The notes under the pieces are model-generated. The model was not told the DNA's origin. It ran no database searches and saw only the letters and a list, made by a program, of their open reading frames with translations. From the NCBI GenBank assembly GCA_025200525.1, contig CM045762.1:126175752-126239751 (forward strand): a stretch of DNA of 64,000 nucleotides, given 5' to 3'. This DNA comes from Camellia lanceoleosa. Its lineage: Eukaryota > Streptophyta > Magnoliopsida > Ericales > Theaceae. Below are positions 36,686-49,104 of the stretch, in pieces (the stretch's first letter is position 1; each line of letters opens with the position of its first letter). The translations under genes were made by a program, and so were the position numbers.

Positions 36686-39600
36686 GGAAGGCTCTTCCTC
36701 TTGGCTAAAAGGTTAGAAAATTTCAGAGTGTTAGCCATTGTTAGAGAGAGCCAAGCTCTGGTTTTAGGGTTAGAATAGATATAACTTCTATATCTCTCTC
36801 ATTCCCTTGTTTAACTAGGTTTTTTTGTGCCTTACTTTTGCACACTAGCACCTAGTGTCCCACCTTTCTCTTGGTTCAGAGGTTCTAGAGGTTAGTTTAA
36901 GTGATTCTTGACTGGATTGGAGCTCAAGGGACCAAGCACAACAACCTTTGTGAAGGTAGTCAACAAGGGTAAGAAACTTACACTTTATTCCCCATTTTTG
37001 CAACTTGTTTTTACCTAGTTTAAAACAGTTTTTGGGCTTAGTGTTTGGCACATAAAAGTTCTGTTTTTAAGTCCTCTTTATTGTATATTAAGAGTGCTTT
37101 GTGGTTTGAGGAACTTTGACCACCTTTAGGCCTTGAAAAGGGCACTTTTTGTACCATTTTGGAGAGATCCGAGATTTTGGTCTTGGGATCTCTTCACCAC
37201 TGAAATCTTGAGGGATTTCAGTGGTGAAGAGCATGCCTTGAAGTCTCAAGAAGGAGAGGGCCACCCCCTCTCCTTGATGTCCGTGAAAAGACCAAGGTTG
37301 GCTCCTTAAGAGAGCTCCATGTTTAGTTGTGTATTGAGCATGTTTTGGTTGTTTATCATGCTTATATTGTCATATTATAGCATGCTTTCAAGTGGGTTTT
37401 AGTACTCTTTGCATGATTTGCATAGTTACTTTGTAATGCCTTAATATTGCCTTAACATGACTAGCTTGTTAGCCTATATTTCTAGCATGTTTTAGGCTTG
37501 CATTTGTGAAGCTTGTAGGCTTATTTTGTCATGCTTTAGCTCTGTCCATAGCTATTTTGGCCAATCTTAGCATGTATTTTGTAGCCCCTTTGTATTTGGC
37601 TTGTAGGCCTCAAAAGCATGAATATGTGGTATGCTATTCTAGCTTTGTTTTTGATGGTTGGGACCATCTTCCATGCTATTTCAGTCCCTCATACATGTTT
37701 GATTGATTGCCTTGCATGCCTCTTTAATGCTTTAAAGGTGTGTGTTAAGTACTCCATGTTTTGGTCTTGTTGCATGCCTTCATGCTTAAGCTTCTTAGAT
37801 GCCATCTAAGTGGACATTTGGCCTTGTTTTAACATGCTAGAAACCTGATTTAGGTTGTTCAATGCATGCCTTGTTTGCTTTGCATAGATGTGGTTCAATG
37901 CTCTCTTGAGCTTGCCTCAAGCATAGGCTAGTTGCATGCTTTGTTTGGCTTGCTTTGTTGCATGTTTTGGCCATGTGTTTTGTATGAATTTCAGAGCCTA
38001 AGTTGCATGCTAGTAGTCCATGTTTAACTCATTTCAAGTGTACTTGAATGTTGTTTATTATGCTCAAGTGTTGGTGTCTTAATATGTGCATGTGTGCGTG
38101 TGTGTCTAGACCCCATCTTTAGGCATCTTGGCCACTGTTCTTGGGCCTTTTAGAGCTGTCCGATTCATGTGTAAGTCCATTCCTACTTTGCTTTGCATGC
38201 TTGTATGTTCATACAACAATATTCTTGCATTGCATCGCCATATTGCATGCTAGATGACATGCTTAGGGTTGCATTTGGCATTGTGCATGCCAAGCCTCTT
38301 GAAGTGAGTTTGATAGAGGTTTGGCACCTTTGTTTGCATTGCATGCATTTGAAATCAAAGTTGCATTCTTGGTCCTTAGGGCCATCACGCATGGAAATGC
38401 GCGATTGGTGGCCCGAGAATCGAGGCACATGCCCTCTTAAGTCCATAGCATGATTTGGGATGTGTTTGGTGCATATATACCTTGAATTGCATTGCCTTGC
38501 CTTTTGTTCCTCTCACATCTTGTGAGTTGCGTGTTCTGCGAGGACTTTGTCTTGGCCGACCGGCACTTTTGCCGAGTGCCGGCAACCGATAATGAAATTC
38601 AGGGCGGTGGATTCCTTCTTGACGGTGGCTCCTGACTCACCCGATGATACTTCCTGCTCGAGAGGCACTCGAAGTTTTGGGAATTTTCAGAGAAAGAGAG
38701 CAGAGGAAACAGAGGCACACTTGCACAAGAAGCAGCCCGAAGCGAAGTCCGGCTGCAAATTTCCTCCTTCCGAGGCATTTATCGCTAAATAGATTAATTA
38801 TTTGATTTAATTAATTTAGTTGATTTGTAATATTTAATTAGCTAGTTTAGTTAATTATTTATTTATTCTGTAATTATTTATTCGGTCCTCCGAGTGAGGG
38901 CAAAATGTAATAAGTGTGTGTGAGTGGGCATGTATGTCTTCCAATCCCCACTTCTTTCTAACCCTTTTATTTACCCGCTTACGGTGGTAGATTAGGGCAT
39001 TTTCAATTAGCATACCTTATGTAAATGCATCGTGCATCATTCATAAGTATTGCATACATTGGGCTCGGCACATCACATAACCGCATCGCACTTCGATTTC
39101 CAAATTGAATACGTGCTATGTGGTAGCATTTCATATGCCATGTTAGGGTTAGCCGAGCCTAGTCTAGCTTACATCTATGCGTGGTCGCATTAGCCACTTA
39201 ACATGAAACTAGGTCATGCACGTTTGCTAACGGGTTTTTGTTTTTGGCGTAGTCTGATGTAAGTCTTTATCGCTTTAGCATATCGCATGCGTGTGAATGT
39301 TAACATGACAATAGGATTGCCATGCGGCTAAGTGCTTATGTGATATAACCTGTTTGTATGCTGTGGGTGGAGGTTGGATTGTATGAGTTGGGAGTACTCG
39401 TTGAAATCCGTATTTTAGCCTACTTGCAGTAGCAAAATCTAACACGTTTTTCAAAACAAATCGGATATGCAATGTTTATTTCCAAATTAGGCGATCTAGT
39501 CTATACTTTTGTGTTGTGCATCACATAGTGATTCTAGGTTAATAACAGGAATAAGAACGCGTAAAGTTTTCAAAAACGGATATCACGGTTAGTAGAGGCG

Positions 39601-39900
39601 GTCTTGGACGGGCGAAAGTGCTCATAGTGACCTTCCCGATCGTACCCAAGCCCGAGCCAAGACCACTTTGGTGATGACGGACGTGTGGCCTTGACCTTGA
39701 GTCGAGGTTTCCTAAATTCCCCATTTTAAAAATATTTAGGTGGCGACTCAGTGTCAAAGCAAATCCATGTTTGGCACTACTTTTGAAAAATCTGTTTTCC
39801 TTAAAGCGATTTGCAGTGGACTCTTTGGTTGATTTAGAACCGACACAAACTTTAAAGAGTCCGAGTATGGCAGGTCCCTCATGGGCGTTACTCTGATTTC

Positions 39901-39921
39901 TAGCGACTTCTGCTTTGGGGA
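39901..39921 (+). promoter_or_regulatory. Primer-binding site, Arg-tRNA type (imperfect)
   Basis: TAGCGACTTCTGCTTTGGGGA aligns with the complement of the plant tRNA-Arg 3' end (TGGCGACTCCGCTGGGGA) with a few small insertions and substitutions. It lies immediately after the LTR. Ogre/Tat elements are known to prime from tRNA-Arg. Confidence 0.6.
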
Positions 39922-40666
39922 GTTTAGAGAGCTTGACTCGAACTCGTGATATCTGTTTTGATTTCACTTATGTGTTTCTTTGCATTGCATGTGCATGGGT
40001 GCGCCTAGGACCGTGTTGGCCATCTGCTATTCTGGCGGTTTCTTGGAGGCTTGTCTTGTCAAGGCATGTCCGTAAGGTGACGGTTCTTGGCTCTGCCAAG
40101 ATAGAACACAAACCCGGTTTCTTGGGGCACCCTGACCATTCGACCTAGTGCATATTGGATCCATAGTGACCATTCCAAACTAGGACAAAGTTGCTTACCC
40201 GCTTATAGGTTGTTTGAAACATTGCGTGCGTAGTAAAACCCTAGTTCACGACAAAATAGAGACGGAAGCCCTACCCCAACATAGGGGTGTATTGGCTCTC
40301 ACTTACTTGCTATATGCTTTTAGAGTGTATCTCTGAGGAATGCATATACCGGTTCTTAGTCTGCGTGTCCGCTGAGGGCATCGAGACGATATTTTGAGAA
40401 TCGATTATATCTGTGGAAATCGGTTTGATTTGGAGCGATAAATCTGAAACGATGATCGTGATATAATACCGTTGTTCGGCTACACATGTTTGATCTGTCT
40501 GAAATACCGTCTGCATTTTCCGTTTGATTCGAAATTGAAGAGTTGAGTCGAGCAGTTAGTGTCTTCTCCTTCTTTGAGGTGAACATAACATGAGAACTCT
40601 GAAGAGATTGTGGTCATAATGACGCGTTGAGTCGAGAAACCATCCTACGAGTGATCTTCTGTTGAT

Positions 40667-41500
40667 ATGCCGCACCGCTTGCAACCGGTCTGGACTCCCA
40701 GTTCTATCAAAGCTCATGAGCCCACCACATTCGAGTTAATGGGGATGATAGGTGATCTCCAAAGGTCTATGGCGGACCTTGCTTATAGAATGTCAACCTC
40801 GCCACGGTTGCACCGTATGTTGAAAATTTGAACCCGAGCCTCCGATCTTGGGGCGGATTATGATCGAGCTCAATCGGTCGAGATGACCTCCACCCAGTGA
40901 TGATGTACCAAGATCAACCCAAACCTCTCATCGCCGAGGCGAAGAAAAGATAAGATGAAAGCAGAACCGACCCCATTGAACAAGCTGCGTAGGCGATAGA
41001 GGCTTTGAAAGCCGGGGAATGAATGAAAGGCGGTATCCGCGATTATGACAAAAGCTATGGAGAATGCCTTCCCACCCGCTAAGGCGTGCAGTCGACGAGA
41101 GAATCGGGACAGCCCGTCATGCCAAAACAAATTTCTCCCATTCCCAATCTGCCAGGAAAGAATCGAAACCCAAGGCACTTTCACCCATTCGCCAAGATAC
41201 ATCTAGCGAGTGTTAGGGCTCCAAAGTACACTTAGAAGCGGGGCCTTCCATCCTCTTTACATGCCTTTGTCTAGGGCACTTTTGATTTTGGCCAGAAGGG
41301 GCATCTTCGCCTCTCGATCCTAGGCCACTCCCCAAACCCCTTCGGCAGACCATGATGCCACTCAGTACTGTGCGTACCATCAACAGTCTGGCCATGCTAC
41401 TGATAACTGCTTCCGCCTCCGCCACGAGGTACAAGACTTGATTGATAATAAGATCATCCTTCCGCCAACCTCGGCCACGTCAATTACTACGGAGTTCTTG
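40667..41500 (+). pseudogene. Gag remnants of the Tat-type element
   Basis: Two islands are readable on the plus strand. The first, about 40667-40830, has WTPSSIKAHEPTTFELMGMI, which resembles a Tat gag N-terminus. The second, about 41350-41480, has a zinc-knuckle-like CAYHQQSGHATDNC followed by FRLRHEVQDLIDN, a signature of Tat/Ogre gag. Between them the frame is broken repeatedly. The usual protease and RT do not follow. The element cannot make its own capsid as read. Confidence 0.7.
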
Positions 41501-44500
41501 GACTACGAGGATCTGAGATCTGAAGGCACGATATCTGCATGAGTATGTGATCAGAAGATGAATCGCCTGCGGGCAACATTTGGTACATTTTTGATGTAGC
41601 TTTGGCACGCAATTTTGAGTACCCGCCAATGCTAGTTTTGTAAATCCTGACTTGGGTGTCGAGTCAGTCTTACATTTTGTTGTTAAGTTTGTCTCATTGT
41701 TTTGAGACAGTCCTTTTCTTAAGTGCATCTAATTGTAATGAGTCAATCCCTCTTCAGTATAGAATGCTAGGTGACTTGAGGTTGTTGCCTCAAGCACCGC
41801 TTTTGTTTTGTAATTACTTCTTTTGCTTTCCTTTTGGTGCGCCTCTGTTGGAGCCAATTTACATCCGGGAATCAATGAAACAGTAGTAGCTCTGGTGTTC
41901 CCATGTTTATTATTTGTGTTGGGCTAGTTGTGCGGAAGAATCCGAATGGGGTGTGGCGCATTCCGCTTTGCTCTTTTGTGCCTTAAAGATTATTGCTTTG
42001 ACTTAAGTTTTTTCAAAACTTTTGAACCTGTGGTGAAACGAAGAGGAAGGAATTCCTCGGGTTTTTGCAAAACTTTGATCATTTTGAGAGAAAGAGAGGC
42101 ATGCTAAGCTGTTAATGAATGAAATCAGGCTTGTCAGCGTGAGTACTGAGAAGGATCCTGGTCCAATCCAGACTGGTTCCACACTATCTTCTGTGCGAGA
42201 GGTTTGTCGTTTCCTTGAAAACTTTCAAAAAACAAAATATTTTGCACAATTAATCAAGACACTGTGGAATCGCTCTCGAGATCGTGTAAGCCCAGGATCG
42301 CTCCCAGTCTCGTAATTCAGTTTCGTCCGTTGCAAACCCGGGATCGGTTCAAGACGATCAGTGTCGCGAAAGGCCTGTGTGGCCAGATTCAAAGCAGCCC
42401 TCGAACAAGGGGCAAGAAAGTCAAATCAAGAAGATCAGATGTCGTCAAGAGAGGCTTGGGAAGCTAGATCAGAAGCCCCCCCCCTTTGAACTAGGGGCAA
42501 AAAAAATATCCGATGTGCTCGAAGAGCCGAAGATGGATTCTTCTGCAAATCGATACAACAGCCACTCTTTTGGATGCAGATGACTTCAATCTCGAAAACC
42601 ATTTGGCATGGACTTGTTACACTTTTTACCCTTTGAGAGGCTCGCTGGGCCGAAAACCCGGGAGGGCGACCCAGGCAAAAGTTAGAGCAAGAGAAAAATA
42701 AAAATAAAAAAAAATGAAAAAATGAAAAGGAATGAAAAGAATAGAAAAAAGAAAGAAAAAAAAAGAAGAAGAAAAAGAAGCTCGCAAGGTCGAAAACCCG
42801 CATCGGGCGCCTTGGCAAAAGTTAGAGCCTAAAAGAAAAAGAAAAGAAAAGAAGAAAAAATGAAAAAGAATTGAAAAGGAAAGAAAAAGAAGCTCGCAAG
42901 GTCGAAAACCTGCATCGACGCTTGGCAAAAGTTAGAGCTCGAAAATAGTGAAGGTTAAAATACGAGAGTACCTTGACCGGAACTACGAAGGCTTGATTCC
43001 CATGTTTGGGATCGAGGCAACTTCATCTTGAAGTCCATTAGCAACGCTTTCATAGCGTCTCGGTCCATGTCATGGTTTTGGTCACTTGCCTCCTCCTAAT
43101 CCGGCGTCTCGGTCACAATGGCTGGAATTGCGTGATCAATTCTCTCTTGGAGCCCAACCACCAACACCTCCCGGGTGATTGTGTCCATATATTGATTCAA
43201 GCCATCTTCGACGTCTCCGTCAGGGTCCGATCGTCATCAATAAAGAGTGACATACAACATGCCGCGGCATCATCAAACAAGGGGCAACTTTCGTTGCCAC
43301 CCATTGCCATCCATGTCCAAAAGTTGCCCTAAGTTACCATTCAAACTAGGGGCAACTTTCCGCTATATATTCCTTCAAGCAAGGGCAATTTTCCATTGCC
43401 TCCGATCCGAGGTTGCATGTCTCGAGGGTAAGTTTCATGCTTGTTGAGCATCGTTTATTTGCAAAAATAGTCTTTGAAAAATTTTATTTGAGGTTGACTT
43501 ATTTTCTCAAAAAGCTGTTTCATTTTCAAAATTGGACCATGTTTGGACCCCAAAAGGAGAATTTTCGTGCTCACGGCTGATTCGCATGATTTTCAAATCA
43601 AAATTGAATAAGTGTGTTAATCCGACTCTCATTTTGATCAAAAGCTGTTTTAAGGAGAAAATAAAAATGGTCAAAATAACGAACTAGGGGCACGATTGAG
43701 TCAGTCCTCTGTCTTCCCAGATTAACGGATTGCGAGAGGCACTCTATTCGCTGAAGGAATAGCCGAGCTAACGGCGTTGGATATGAAGCCGCATTTCCTA
43801 TTCATCTCATTTACCACAGGGAGGGATGCAAAATGAGAGATTAAAGAATAGAGAGGAGTAAGTTGAGAGAAAAATGAGAGAAGGGTTTTTGAGAGAAAAA
43901 CCGAGCCTGAGGGTCGAGTGATGTGAGAGTCACACAAATCAGAAGGGGTGGGAAACCTACCCGGAGGAATTGGCTCCTCAAACCTGAGGTCTTTTATTAA
44001 AAAAAAAAAAACATGTCCGTGTGTCGTGTCTTTTGACTTATCAGTCTCAATGTTCGCTAAGTCTTTTAGAGTGTGTCTCGTTGTGCTAGGTCGTGTGCCT
44101 TTTGTTTCTTCGTTTGAGTCTGTCTCGTCGCGTCTGTGGTAGGCTCGATACCGGTTGAAAACCCATCCTCTTCAAAAGCATTGTTTGTACTCGTGGATCT
44201 TTGTGCCATTCTCTACATCCGTGCAAGGCAAGAAAAGGAAAGGGAAGATTTGAGACATCCGAGGTGTTTCAACCGCGACCATATCGGTTCGTGATCCGTC
44301 TCGTCAGATTGAAATTTGTTTGTTCAAAAGTTTCTTTGTGTCGGAATGAACCGAATCTTGAATTATGGGCTAAATGAGATCAATCCCAGATTAATCCCAG
44401 GGCATGGGTCATGTATTATTTGGTAGTGGCTTATTTGAATTATTTCTGCTAGTTGATTGGTTATCCTGTATCGCGATGCAAATGCTTGGTTGTTTTGTTA

Positions 44501-44686
44501 AACAAGATATCAATGCCATTTACATTTGAGGTGTGGTATGATGCAATGCGATGCAAAGTATGAAATGTGCGGTATCGTAAACATACAGATATAACACTCT
44601 TTTAGACAAAAAGTTTGTTTATATATAATCTTTTCCAAAGACACGCTTTGGAAAGCAAAAACACACACTTGGCGATACATAGTGCT
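41501..44686. other. Non-coding interior of the 19-kb element with a purine-rich tandem block
   Basis: Where protease, RT, RNase H and integrase are expected, no such motif was found in six frames. A segment recurs at about 42640, 42780 and 42891. It reads gctcgcaaggtcgaaaaccc, then a GC-rich word, then cttggcaaaagttagag. The copies are separated by long A/G-only stretches (42690-42780, 42830-42890). Similar gaaaaccc...gcaaaagttagag blocks occur near the 3' end of many plant Tat elements as I recall them. Confidence 0.5.
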
Positions 44687-47600
44687 CTATCTACAAAAGG
44701 GAAAAGTCTGAGAAAATAAAAGAAAAAGCAATGATCTGTGATCATCATCGATGGCCTCATGGGGATCCGTCCTCGCCCTCTTCTGGCAGAAGCTCAGAGC
44801 ATCATCGAGAGCATCCTTTCGAGCTCGAGCCCAGCTGTCCCGGTCTCCTCCTCGATGCCACCTCCTCTGTCTCCTCCTCGGACTCATCATCTGGGACTGC
44901 AGCTCGCGAGCTATCTCCCGCATGAGAATGCCCTGCTCTGGTACGAGGGCATACCGCCATCCAGTCGAAAGGGAGGCCCGGTCATAGCGCCACCCATCGG
45001 AGGGATCGGGAAAGGAGGTGAAAGTACATAGAGTAAACACATCAGAAAACCGTGAGCGGTCTATCAGTGTGGGATGCAGTGTAAGAGTACAGTGTGTGAA
45101 TGCCGTGGACAGTTTATCGTCTGAGAATCACGATGTATGAGTACAGATATGAAAGCCGTGAGCGATCTGTCGATTTTTGTGCGATATAGCAGTGTGTGAA
45201 GCGAATATGATTTGAGGCGTGGTCAATAGAACATACCGGCAAGCCGTAGGCGATCAAGGCGTCGAGAGTCCGGCGGCAAAGATCCCCGAGGAGGCATTCA
45301 ACTCCACGGTCGACGGGTATACTCGGAAGAAGTCGCAAAAGTATTAAATACATCAAGATTCGTGGGATATCTGAATAAATGAAGTGAAATAACAATGCAA
45401 GATGCGTAAATAAAGTGATACATCTGGAGGCAAGTCAGGGAATGCTACCAACTCATGACCCGGAGGAGGAAAAGGATCTGGTAGGTCTCCCCTCGCCTCA
45501 GACGTCAACATAGTAGGCGAAGCGCCAACCGCACCTCGTCCCTCTGCACCACTGCCCTGCCTCGGACTCGAGCTCGAGCCCATTGTGGACGGTCCGCTCT
45601 GTCCCCACCTCTGCCCGGGCCCCTGGCACCGCAGGTCTCTCTGGACCAACGCGACGGCCACTCAGAGGTCGCATGATAAAAGTCCGGACGTACTCAGAAT
45701 AGTCGCCCTCGCCTCTGAAACCGTCTGCCGCCCAGCCAAGGGTGTAGTCCACCATCGGTCAGCAGTGAACCTCTCGATCCTCATATGCTCGGGAGGGTGA
45801 GCAGGACTATCTCGCCAGTAACCCAAGGTGCAGCGAGAAAACGCTCCCCAGTACCAAGCCAGGCCGGGCCCTCAAAAGAATCCGTGAACGAGGTCTCCTC
45901 GGCAGGCGTGTCGATCCTCGTCACCGAGCAAAGGAGCCCATGGTCGCCAGGTGATCTAAAATCGAAATCTGCTTTGTTATCTATTGGTATTGCAAAAATC
46001 TGATTGGAAAACGAAACTTGGATGAACTACAAGTAAAACATACCTCTGCAGGGGTAATGGTGTCAAAGTAGCCGAAGAAGTGAAGGTGTCCGGTCGCCGT
46101 GTGCACCTCCCATCAAAGCGGCGAGAAGGGGCGACGGAGGAGTCTCCGTCGGCACTGCTCCGGCTGGGAAAGTGGCATACACCCACAATGCAAAACCGAT
46201 ATCGAGCATCATCGGATAAAGCGAATGTAGAACAAAGCGAAATATCGAGCCATGTGTTGTGCGGTGTATTGAGCGAGAGGTATAGTGTGAACCGTGTCTG
46301 GTCGATTAAAGCGAAGTATGTGTGTGCGTGTGTATGCGATATCTGATCGGTGTGGCGATGTCAGATGTAGAATCTGAAAGTATGTAGAGCAAAATGTAAA
46401 GCGAGAAGGAGACATACCTCCCAAGCCCGCCAAGATAGCCCCGAGCAACGATCCTTTGCGCGGAAACCAAACTCATATAGCCATAGAGGGTGGCGGTATG
46501 CACCACCCAATCAAAGCATAAAATGTCTCGACATCCACCGGTCTGTTGAGGCAGAGAGGCCTTTATGTTCGCCCGTCGGCGAAGATCGTCGTCCTAGCGA
46601 AACATCGAAGCAGCGTGCGTACCAATCCACGACCTCTGGGGTCATTTGAGTCATCACCAAGGGCATCTTTGGGCCCTAAAGCGCCTCAAACCAAGAGTAG
46701 CGGACAAAAGCGGCGAAGCGAGGCGGAGTCTGCGCCGAGTAAATAGACCTGGGCGGCGACCCACTCGTCCATATCTGTCTCAATGGGGTTCGGATCACCC
46801 CCCACCCCGAGGCCGGTAAGCATCGAGAAGTCATAAGGGTCATCGTCATGTCCCCGGTCGCCGACAGGTGAAACGAATCTGTGGTGTCCCACCACCTCTC
46901 TGCCAGGGCGGCAAGAAGAGGCAAGCAAGCTGGTAAGTCCCGCAGAAAACGCCAAGCCCCTCGTCACGACGATGTAGCGAACCTCCTGGGAAGCTCTGAT
47001 ACCAAGCGCGGCGACATTCCCATACCCGCGGATGGTATGGGAATCCCCTGTTTTCAAAAATGCGATTCTTGAAGCAATGATGTATACACTCATTTATTCT
47101 TTTTCTAAAGGCATGAAAAACTTTAGAGTGATTATAGCATGAGTGCAAATTTTGATTTTAACAAGATCTGGGGTGCGGTGCGCTTCTGATGAACTACAAA
47201 GCACGTGATGCGTCAAGATGTTTTGGATGCTCTGTGTGAACTTAGTGCATGTGTGCACATTTTTGATTCAAGCAGATATCGGGTTTGATGTACCAAAGGA
47301 TAGGTTGCGATGCATGATATGTCAGTGCTCCTGTGAGGATCAGTGTAAACAGCGTGTGATATGTCTGCGTGTTTGTGTAGTTTTGTGCAAGTCTAGCATG
47401 CGTGCGAGTTTTCAGATTCAAATGAGCACCGGGTGTCGATGAATTCTGATGTGATGTGTCTGCGTGTGTTTGGGTAATTCAGACTAGTGGAGTGTCTGTG
47501 CATGTGCGTCGGTCCTAAGCAGATGTCAGATATGAAGTTGTCTACAATCAACTACAAGATGCAGACATCGAACTAAAAGCGATTAATGGGTTGATTAGCT

Positions 47601-48200
47601 ATGGCGATTGTGAAAATCCTACATTGCGAAGACAAAAGACAAGAGTGTTACCTCGGCGCCAAAAGACAAGTGGGAGGCGGCTCGCGCAATGTAACCTCGG
47701 GTCCAAAGCCCTCTCAAAGCCGGAAGTGGCGAAGTCCGTCGGTGGTATGCGTGTATAGCGGCGATAGGTCGCCGGATCGAAGGCGCCGCTTCGATGCAGA
47801 AACTCGACCGGGATCCATCTCAAGATCCGGGAGTCTGACATGTGGAACATCGTCCGCCATGTGTAGTGGTGGTGAAAAATGAGCGAAAGATGAAAAGCGG
47901 GCGAATGCGAAAAGTCAACGGCAAAGTCAACCAAGAGGGCGGAAATGGCGGAAGGTCGGAAGATGGGAATATACGAATATAGAGGAAACCAAGAACGAGT
48001 CGAAAAGGTGAAAATAGCAAAGGAAATCCCAAAACAAAGATTTGTTCGGTTGAAAATGTCCGAAACGCGAAGGAGATCGCGAATCCGACGACGAAAATGG
48101 CGCGAAAACTCAAAGAAATGAGCAAAGGAGGAGAGAAAGAGACTCTAGAGAGAGAGTGAGAGAGATCTCGGCGGAAGAAAAGTGAAGAAATAGGGCTTCA
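44687..48200 (-). pseudogene. Antisense plant-mobile-domain (PMD) gene inside the retrotransposon
   Basis: Motifs read on the minus strand. At about 46865-46910 a frame reads LAERWWDTTDSFHLS followed by GDMTMT. The neighbouring frame continues DFSMLTGLGVGGDP (about 46793-46838). The order ERW...T..FH...GEMT.T..D..ML.GL.V.GDP is the signature of the PMD (PF10536), found in Arabidopsis MAIN/MAIL proteins and captured by Tat/Ogre and some DNA elements. Further minus-strand pieces lie at 47599-47860, 45977-46640, 45353-45755 (IERFTADRWW) and 44687-45040 (acidic, coiled C-terminus). They are in different frames, either through introns or decay; at least one shift falls inside the domain. A minus-strand TATA (TTTATAAAATAGG, about 48205-48220) and a CT-rich leader precede it. 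Confidence 0.7.
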
Positions 48201-48204
48201 AGCC

Positions 48205-48220
48205 CTATTTTATAAAGCCC
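48205..48220 (-). promoter_or_regulatory. Candidate promoter of the antisense PMD gene
   Basis: The minus strand reads CTTTATAAAATAGG, followed by a self-complementary AGGGCTTGAAGCCCT and a CT-rich stretch (48125-48175) typical of plant 5' leaders. This would drive transcription opposite to the LTR. Confidence 0.45.
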
Positions 48221-48654
48221 AAGGTGAAATGGCAGAACTGCCCCCGATCAGCAACTTTTTGCCGGTCGGCACATTTTTGTGCCGGTCGGCACTTTTTTGT
48301 GCCGATGAAGTTTTTATCACCGGTGGTGGCGGTGGCCATTCCACCCAAACCGGTGGTGTTCCTTGGGCCTTGTTTGGGCTAGATGATCAACTTTGGGACT
48401 TCAAGTCTCAAGAAAATACGAGAAAATGCGTCCCCGATGCTCAACCGGCCTCCGTTTTGACTTCGGACTGTCTCTACTATGCGTGGTGCTCAATTTCAAG
48501 CGAAGATTGTATCCTTTTGTATCCTTTTGTCATCTACGGAGATCCAAAAGTTGCCCTGTGTGTGTCACGTGCATCCATCATGTTGTCCGGCGCGTATCGC
48601 GCCATCTCGCCGTCTCGCGACTTGCACCGTTTTGCATTGTCATGTGGCATGCGT

Positions 48655-49030
48655 GTCATACCGCTTCATTTTGCACTTCATTTTCCATCAAATGAGTGCG
48701 TGTGCCTCATTTCGCATTCATCGCATCTCGAGGCACGTACGCCTCGTTTTGCACTTCATTTTCCATCAAATGAGGTACGTGTGCCTCATTTCGCATTTCA
48801 TCGCATCTCGAGGCACGTACGCCTCGTTTCGCACTTCATTTTCCATCAAATGAGGTACGTGTGCCTCATTTCGCATTTCATTGCATCTCGAGGCACGTAC
48901 GCCTCGTTTTGCACTTCATTTTCCATCAAATGAGGTACGTGTGCCCCATTTCGCATTTCATTGCATCTCGAGGCATGTAGGCCTCGTTTTGCACTTCATT
49001 TTCCATCCAATGAGGTATGCGTGCCTCTTG
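48655..49030. repeat. Tandem repeat, unit 80 bp, about 4.5 copies
   Basis: The word ttttccatcaaatgag recurs at 48681, 48759, 48839, 48919 and (as ccatccaatgag) 48999, spacing 78-80. Each unit includes gaggcacgtacgcctc, a near-palindrome around ACGT. An 80-bp period does not keep a reading frame, so the overlapping long frames are repeats, not genes. Confidence 0.85.
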
Positions 49031-49104
49031 TTTCGTTTCTCCTTCACTCACATTGTTTTCGCATCCCGTGTGATACGTGTGTCACATTATACAATTGCCC
49101 CGCA

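Larger units (their letters stand above)
36241..39900 (+). repeat. 5' LTR of the 19-kb element
   Basis: Starts TGTAGACACCCC. A candidate TATA box (CTATAAGAG) lies at 36677-36685. A 24-nt perfect palindrome centred on CACGTG lies just upstream. Two strong hairpins lie at 37190-37275 in the transcribed part. Much of 37300-38400 is rich in GCATGC/ATGCAT words. The LTR ends without an obvious CA, just before the primer-binding site, after TTACTCT (39887-39893). It has no convincing coding frame. Confidence 0.85.

Noticed and set aside
48229..48933. 234-residue plus-strand frame downstream of the PMD promoter
   Set aside because: Its second half is the 80-bp minisatellite read through in shifting frames (FALHFPSNE repeats), and the first half has no domain.
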